From Bacteroidales bacterium (GTDB lineage Bacteria; Bacteroidota; Bacteroidia; Bacteroidales; UBA3824), in assembly GCA_016286055.1 (NCBI GenBank), contig JAEERW010000024.1, positions 1 to 36,613 on the forward strand: a stretch of DNA of 36,613 bases, in the 5' to 3' direction. Both the position numbers and the translations under genes were made by a program. Shown here piece by piece: positions 34,208-36,613 of the stretch (within the stretch, counting starts at the first letter, position 1; every line of letters starts with the position of its first letter). Below the pieces are notes generated by a model. The model was given only the letters and a program-made list of their open reading frames with translations, did no database searches and was not told where the DNA came from.

Positions 34208-34243
34208 AATGCCTTTGCTGATATTTTTAGCAAAGGCATTTTT
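34208..34243 (+). terminator. Rho-independent terminator after the lipoprotein gene
   Basis: A 12-bp stem AATGCCTTTGCT / AGCAAAGGCATT with a 9-base loop is followed by a short T-run. Confidence 0.8.
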
Positions 34244-34267
34244 GGTATTAATACACTTTATTGTGGG

Positions 34268-34384
34268 TTACCCTAACTCCTCCAACATTTGTCCCGGATT
34301 TTCGGCCGCCTTCACGTTTGAGAACGCCTTGATGATGATTCCGTTTTCGTCGATGAGGTAAGAGATATGCACTTGCAGGCGGCG
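34268..34384 (-). pseudogene. C-terminal remnant of a peroxiredoxin (bacterioferritin comigratory protein type)
   Basis: The minus strand encodes RRLQVHISYLIDENGIIIKA, then FSNVKAAENPGQMLEELG and a stop. The end matches the C-terminus of BCP/PrxQ-type thiol peroxidases (xxSYLIDENGxIxKxFxxVKAxxNAxQMLxEL). The catalytic N-terminal part (PxxxTxxC) is absent. The similarity stops about 65 bp before the phosphoribosyltransferase start, so the gene was probably cut when that segment arrived. Confidence 0.65.
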
Positions 34385-34424
34385 GAGATGTATGAGTGAT
34401 GGGTACAACTTATTATTTTTTTAT

Positions 34425-34432
34425 TATCTTTG
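34425..34432 (+). promoter_or_regulatory. -7 box for the full-length phosphoribosyltransferase gene (TATCTTTG)
   Basis: TATCTTTG then CAGAAAATTACTTCGAT leads into the ATG at 34450, matching the leader of the paralogue at 11972. Confidence 0.65.
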
Positions 34433-34449
34433 CAGAAAATTACTTCGAT

Positions 34450-35256
34450 ATGGGCATAACATTTTTTGATGGAACAAATAAGTTTGTGTTTGATTTTGAA
34501 CACGATGGCGCAACTGATATTATCACGCTTACGGGAAGCGGATACAAAGTTAAGGCGTTTGGACATTGCTTTTACTATGGATATGAGTTTCGCGACGATG
34601 TTTCGGGTAGTGTGCGGTCAGAATTTATTAAATATCTGAAATTTACGGGTGATTTAAAAAACAATTCCAATCTTACCGATTTTATAAAGCGTGCAGTTGA
34701 TGCCCTCCACAAAAAAATCAACCTCTACGATTATGATCTTGTTGTAATGCCTGAATCGTCGAGCGAGGTTAACAAATATATGCTTCGTTACATTTACCGT
34801 TTTGCTCAGCCCCATTTGCAAAAAATGGAATTGATTAAGGCTTTGCCTTCTAATATTGATTTTGATATGGACGGTTATCGTGAGCAGTATTTGAATGATG
34901 TTTTAGAAAACGGGCGTCCGCGTTACACTGAAAAACAGAAAGATGAGGTTAAAAAATCTATTCAGTCAATGCTCGACGACATTCACCGAAAGGATTATTT
35001 TACAATTGCCAAAGATGTTAAAAAGAGTCGTTTCCGTCCTTATATTACGCGTTTTCTTACGTTTAAGACAGATGCTGATGCCGAACTTTGTGCGCAAATT
35101 CGCAAACAAAATGTGCTTATTATCGACGATGTAACCACCAGCGGCTCTACCCTTGGCGAGATTTTGAGAACTTTACGCATCATTAACGAGGATAATAAGA
35201 TAACAATTTTTAGCCTTATTGGTAGAAAAGACTTGATGGCAGATTCGTTTGTATAA
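34450..35256 (+). CDS. Phosphoribosyltransferase-like protein, full-length paralogue
   Basis: A 268-residue protein. The PRPP-binding motif VLIIDDVTTSGST (222-234) marks a type I phosphoribosyltransferase. The conserved VVMPESSSEVNKYMLRYIYR (98-117) may form the pyrophosphate loop. Residues 209-268 are identical to the short paralogue at 11406-11972, while the N-terminal domain (MGITFFDGTNKFVFDFEHD...) is only moderately similar. A basic helical segment (about 122-205) present here is missing there. The base being transferred is unknown. The ATG at 34450 is chosen because the leader matches the paralogue's. Elements B' and A' lie directly downstream. Confidence 0.85.
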   Translation: MGITFFDGTNKFVFDFEHDGATDIITLTGSGYKVKAFGHCFYYGYEFRDDVSGSVRSEFIKYLKFTGDLKNNSNLTDFIKRAVDALHKKINLYDYDLVVMPESSSEVNKYMLRYIYRFAQPHLQKMELIKALPSNIDFDMDGYREQYLNDVLENGRPRYTEKQKDEVKKSIQSMLDDIHRKDYFTIAKDVKKSRFRPYITRFLTFKTDADAELCAQIRKQNVLIIDDVTTSGSTLGEILRTLRIINEDNKITIFSLIGRKDLMADSFV

Positions 35257-35279
35257 TTAGGAATATTATCAATTCTTTT

Positions 35280-35312
35280 GGCTATAACTCGATTTTTTTC
35301 GGGGTTATAGCC
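35280..35312. repeat. Element B': inverted copy of the 33-bp repeat
   Basis: GGCTATAAC (35280-35288) and GTTATAGCC (35304-35312) enclose TCGATTTTTTTCGGG. The reverse complement differs from element B (18972-19004) at one base. It lies 30 bp before element A'. Confidence 0.8.
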
Positions 35313-35342
35313 GAGATTTTTAGGTAAAAGACGCTTTATCAA

Positions 35343-35411
35343 GTGCCAAAAATGTGTAAAAACACACAAAAATAGGTGCCAAAAATGTGTAAATTTACAC
35401 ATTTTTGGCAC
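35343..35411. promoter_or_regulatory. Element A': inverted copy of the 69-bp palindromic element, upstream of AAA_14 gene 2
   Basis: Half-site GTGCCAAAAATGTGTAAA (35343-35360), a 15-bp spacer, then a perfect 36-bp palindrome of the same half-site and its inverse (35376-35411). It is the reverse complement of element A with two differences. The palindrome ends 30 bp before the -7 box TATCTTTG at 35442 and is a candidate operator. Confidence 0.85.
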
Positions 35412-35441
35412 TTGACTATTTGTTATGATGGGAAAAAACAT

Positions 35442-35449
35442 TATCTTTG
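35442..35449 (+). promoter_or_regulatory. -7 box of AAA_14 gene 2 (TATCTTTG)
   Basis: TATCTTTG followed by CGGC, 21 bp before the ATG at 35471. Confidence 0.7.
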
Positions 35450-35470
35450 CGGCATAAAAACATTAAGGCT

Positions 35471-36613
35471 ATGGAAAGAGATATTTTTGAAAAACTTCGA
35501 CAATGGAAAGACAGCAAAAACCGCAAGCCGCTTTTGTTGCAAGGTGCGCGTCAGATTGGCAAAACGTGGATTATGCGCGAATTTGGCAAGCGCGAATTTG
35601 AATTTGTCGCCGAGTTTAATATCGATGAAACTCAGAATTTAAAACAGGTGTTTGCCCGAAGCAAAGACCCGAAACGCCTTGTTGCAAATCTTTCGCTCTA
35701 TACCGACGTGCCAATACAACCCGGGCGGACGCTCATCATCATCGACGAAATCCAAGAATCCGAGGACGCTCTCAATTCGTTGAAATATTTTGCCGAAAAA
35801 GCACCCGAATATGCCATAATTGCGGCGGGTTCGTTGCTCGGCGTGGCGGTCAAGAAGAAAAATATGGCTGTTCCCGTAGGCAAAGTGCACGTTGTCAAGA
35901 TGTTTCCGCTTACATTCCGCGAGTTTTTGCGCGAGGCAGACATCAAGACGTTTCAATATTTGGAAAATCTCTCCACCCTCGACCACTTGCCCGAAATCAT
36001 ATTGTCGCGGCTTTTGGAGCAATATCGGCGATATTCGGTTTGTGGTGGTATGCCTGAGGCTGCGGCAGCTTTGCTTAATGGCAGCGGAATGGCGGCTGTT
36101 GACGAAATTCTCGACGATATTTTGAATTTGTACCAATTGGATTTTGCCAAATATGCTTCGCCTGTGGAGGTCAACCGCATAAGCGCAATTTGGCATTCGT
36201 TGCCGTCGCAATTGTCCAAAGAAAACCGCAAATTTATTTACAGCGTGGTGCGCACGGGAGCACGCGCCCGCGAATACGAAGACAGCCTTATTTGGCTCGA
36301 ACAGGCAGGTTTGATTTACAAGGTTCACAACGTTTCCGCCCCGAAAATTCCGCTCAAAGCATACGAGGAACTGTCGGTTTTCAAACTTTACGCCTTGGAT
36401 TGCGGACTTTTGCGCCGTTTGGCACATTTGAAGCCCGAAGCCGTATTGGACGGAAGCGAAGAATACAAGGAATTTCGTGGCGCAACTGCCGAAAATATGG
36501 TTCTTCAATCGCTTGTAACGCAAACCGACGGCATCCCCAACTATTGGACAAGCGGCAACCTCGCCGAAGTGGATTTTGTGATTCAAGATACCTTGGATAT
36601 AATTCCCATTGAG
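35471..36613 (+). CDS. AAA_14/DUF4143 family ATPase (paralogue 2, cut by window edge)
   Basis: The frame opens at ATG (MERDIFEKLRQWKDSKNRKP) and stays open for 381 codons to the window end. Walker A is GARQIGKT, Walker B LIIIDEIQE, and the sensor segment IIAAGSLLGVAV. In the C-terminal DUF4143 part, 'GARAREYEDSLIWLEQAGLI' and 'FKLYALDCGLLRRLAHL' align with paralogue 1. The visible end is AEVDFVIQDTLDIIPIE, the start of the PD-(D/E)XK-like motif, so about 45 residues are probably missing. The protein resembles paralogue 1 over the whole visible length but is clearly diverged. Its promoter region holds element A'. Confidence 0.88.
   Translation, partial: MERDIFEKLRQWKDSKNRKPLLLQGARQIGKTWIMREFGKREFEFVAEFNIDETQNLKQVFARSKDPKRLVANLSLYTDVPIQPGRTLIIIDEIQESEDALNSLKYFAEKAPEYAIIAAGSLLGVAVKKKNMAVPVGKVHVVKMFPLTFREFLREADIKTFQYLENLSTLDHLPEIILSRLLEQYRRYSVCGGMPEAAAALLNGSGMAAVDEILDDILNLYQLDFAKYASPVEVNRISAIWHSLPSQLSKENRKFIYSVVRTGARAREYEDSLIWLEQAGLIYKVHNVSAPKIPLKAYEELSVFKLYALDCGLLRRLAHLKPEAVLDGSEEYKEFRGATAENMVLQSLVTQTDGIPNYWTSGNLAEVDFVIQDTLDIIPIE

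Noticed and set aside
35639-36586. 315-codon open frame on the minus strand near the right edge
   Set aside because: It is antisense to the AAA_14 paralogue, whose motifs are complete in the plus frame.
1-36613. tRNA, rRNA, integrase, transposase or attachment sites to explain the island
   Set aside because: No cloverleaf-type sequence, recombinase gene or clear direct-repeat borders were seen by eye; a covariance-model scan would be needed to exclude small RNAs.

Overview
The window looks like a chromosome segment from a Bacteroidales bacterium, probably uncultured. Several things point there. Promoters carry the Bacteroidota -7 box TAnnTTTG (often TATATTTG or TATCTTTG) and clear Shine-Dalgarno sites are absent. 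Intergenic DNA is AT-rich. The gene families are typical of the group: BspA-like leucine-rich repeats, WG repeats, NhaD, PurT, a CE15 esterase, AAA_14/DUF4143 ATPases, and lipoproteins with Bacteroidota-style lipoboxes. No tRNA, rRNA or CRISPR array was seen.

Layout. 1-11.3 kb is mostly housekeeping and cell-surface genes: LRR protein, TPR protein, lipoprotein, zeta-like ATPase with an overlapping small partner, free methionine-(R)-sulfoxide reductase (fRMsr), CE15 glucuronoyl esterase, PurT, NhaD antiporter, MgtC/SapB protein, an iron alcohol dehydrogenase and a helical-repeat protein. 11.4-22.8 kb is an accessory, defence-like island. It holds a shortened phosphoribosyltransferase paralogue, a DUF4160 gene broken by one stop codon with its DUF2442 partner, and a RloC-like ATPase/nuclease encoded behind a DUF4365-like nuclease-TPR protein. 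A RhuM-Fic fusion, a TIR-Sel1 protein, a nitroreductase and a RloA/RloB (AbiL-type) pair follow. 23-35.3 kb holds an ABC exporter, a VOC / ADP-ribosylglycohydrolase / membrane-protein operon, an AAA_14 ATPase with palindromes upstream, two tandem WG-repeat proteins, a decayed ADP-ribosylglycohydrolase copy, two lipoproteins, a peroxiredoxin remnant and the full-length phosphoribosyltransferase paralogue. A second AAA_14 ATPase runs off the right edge.

How parts fit together. The best candidate for an undescribed system is the two-gene unit at 12656-17507: a TPR protein with a nuclease-like head, then a zinc-hook ATPase with a PrrC/RloC-like Arg-x3-Glu...His signature. RloAB, TIR-Sel1 and RhuM-Fic lie within 6 kb. 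A second theme is a set of long palindromes. A 69-bp composite element and a 33-bp inverted repeat each occur twice, in opposite orientation and about 16-18 kb apart, next to RhuM-Fic and the second AAA_14 gene. The first AAA_14 gene has its own tandem palindromes touching the -7 box. Paralogue pairs (phosphoribosyltransferase, ADP-ribosylglycohydrolase, AAA_14, WG) and several truncated relics show that the region has been rearranged repeatedly. All functional calls are from sequence reading alone, without database searches.
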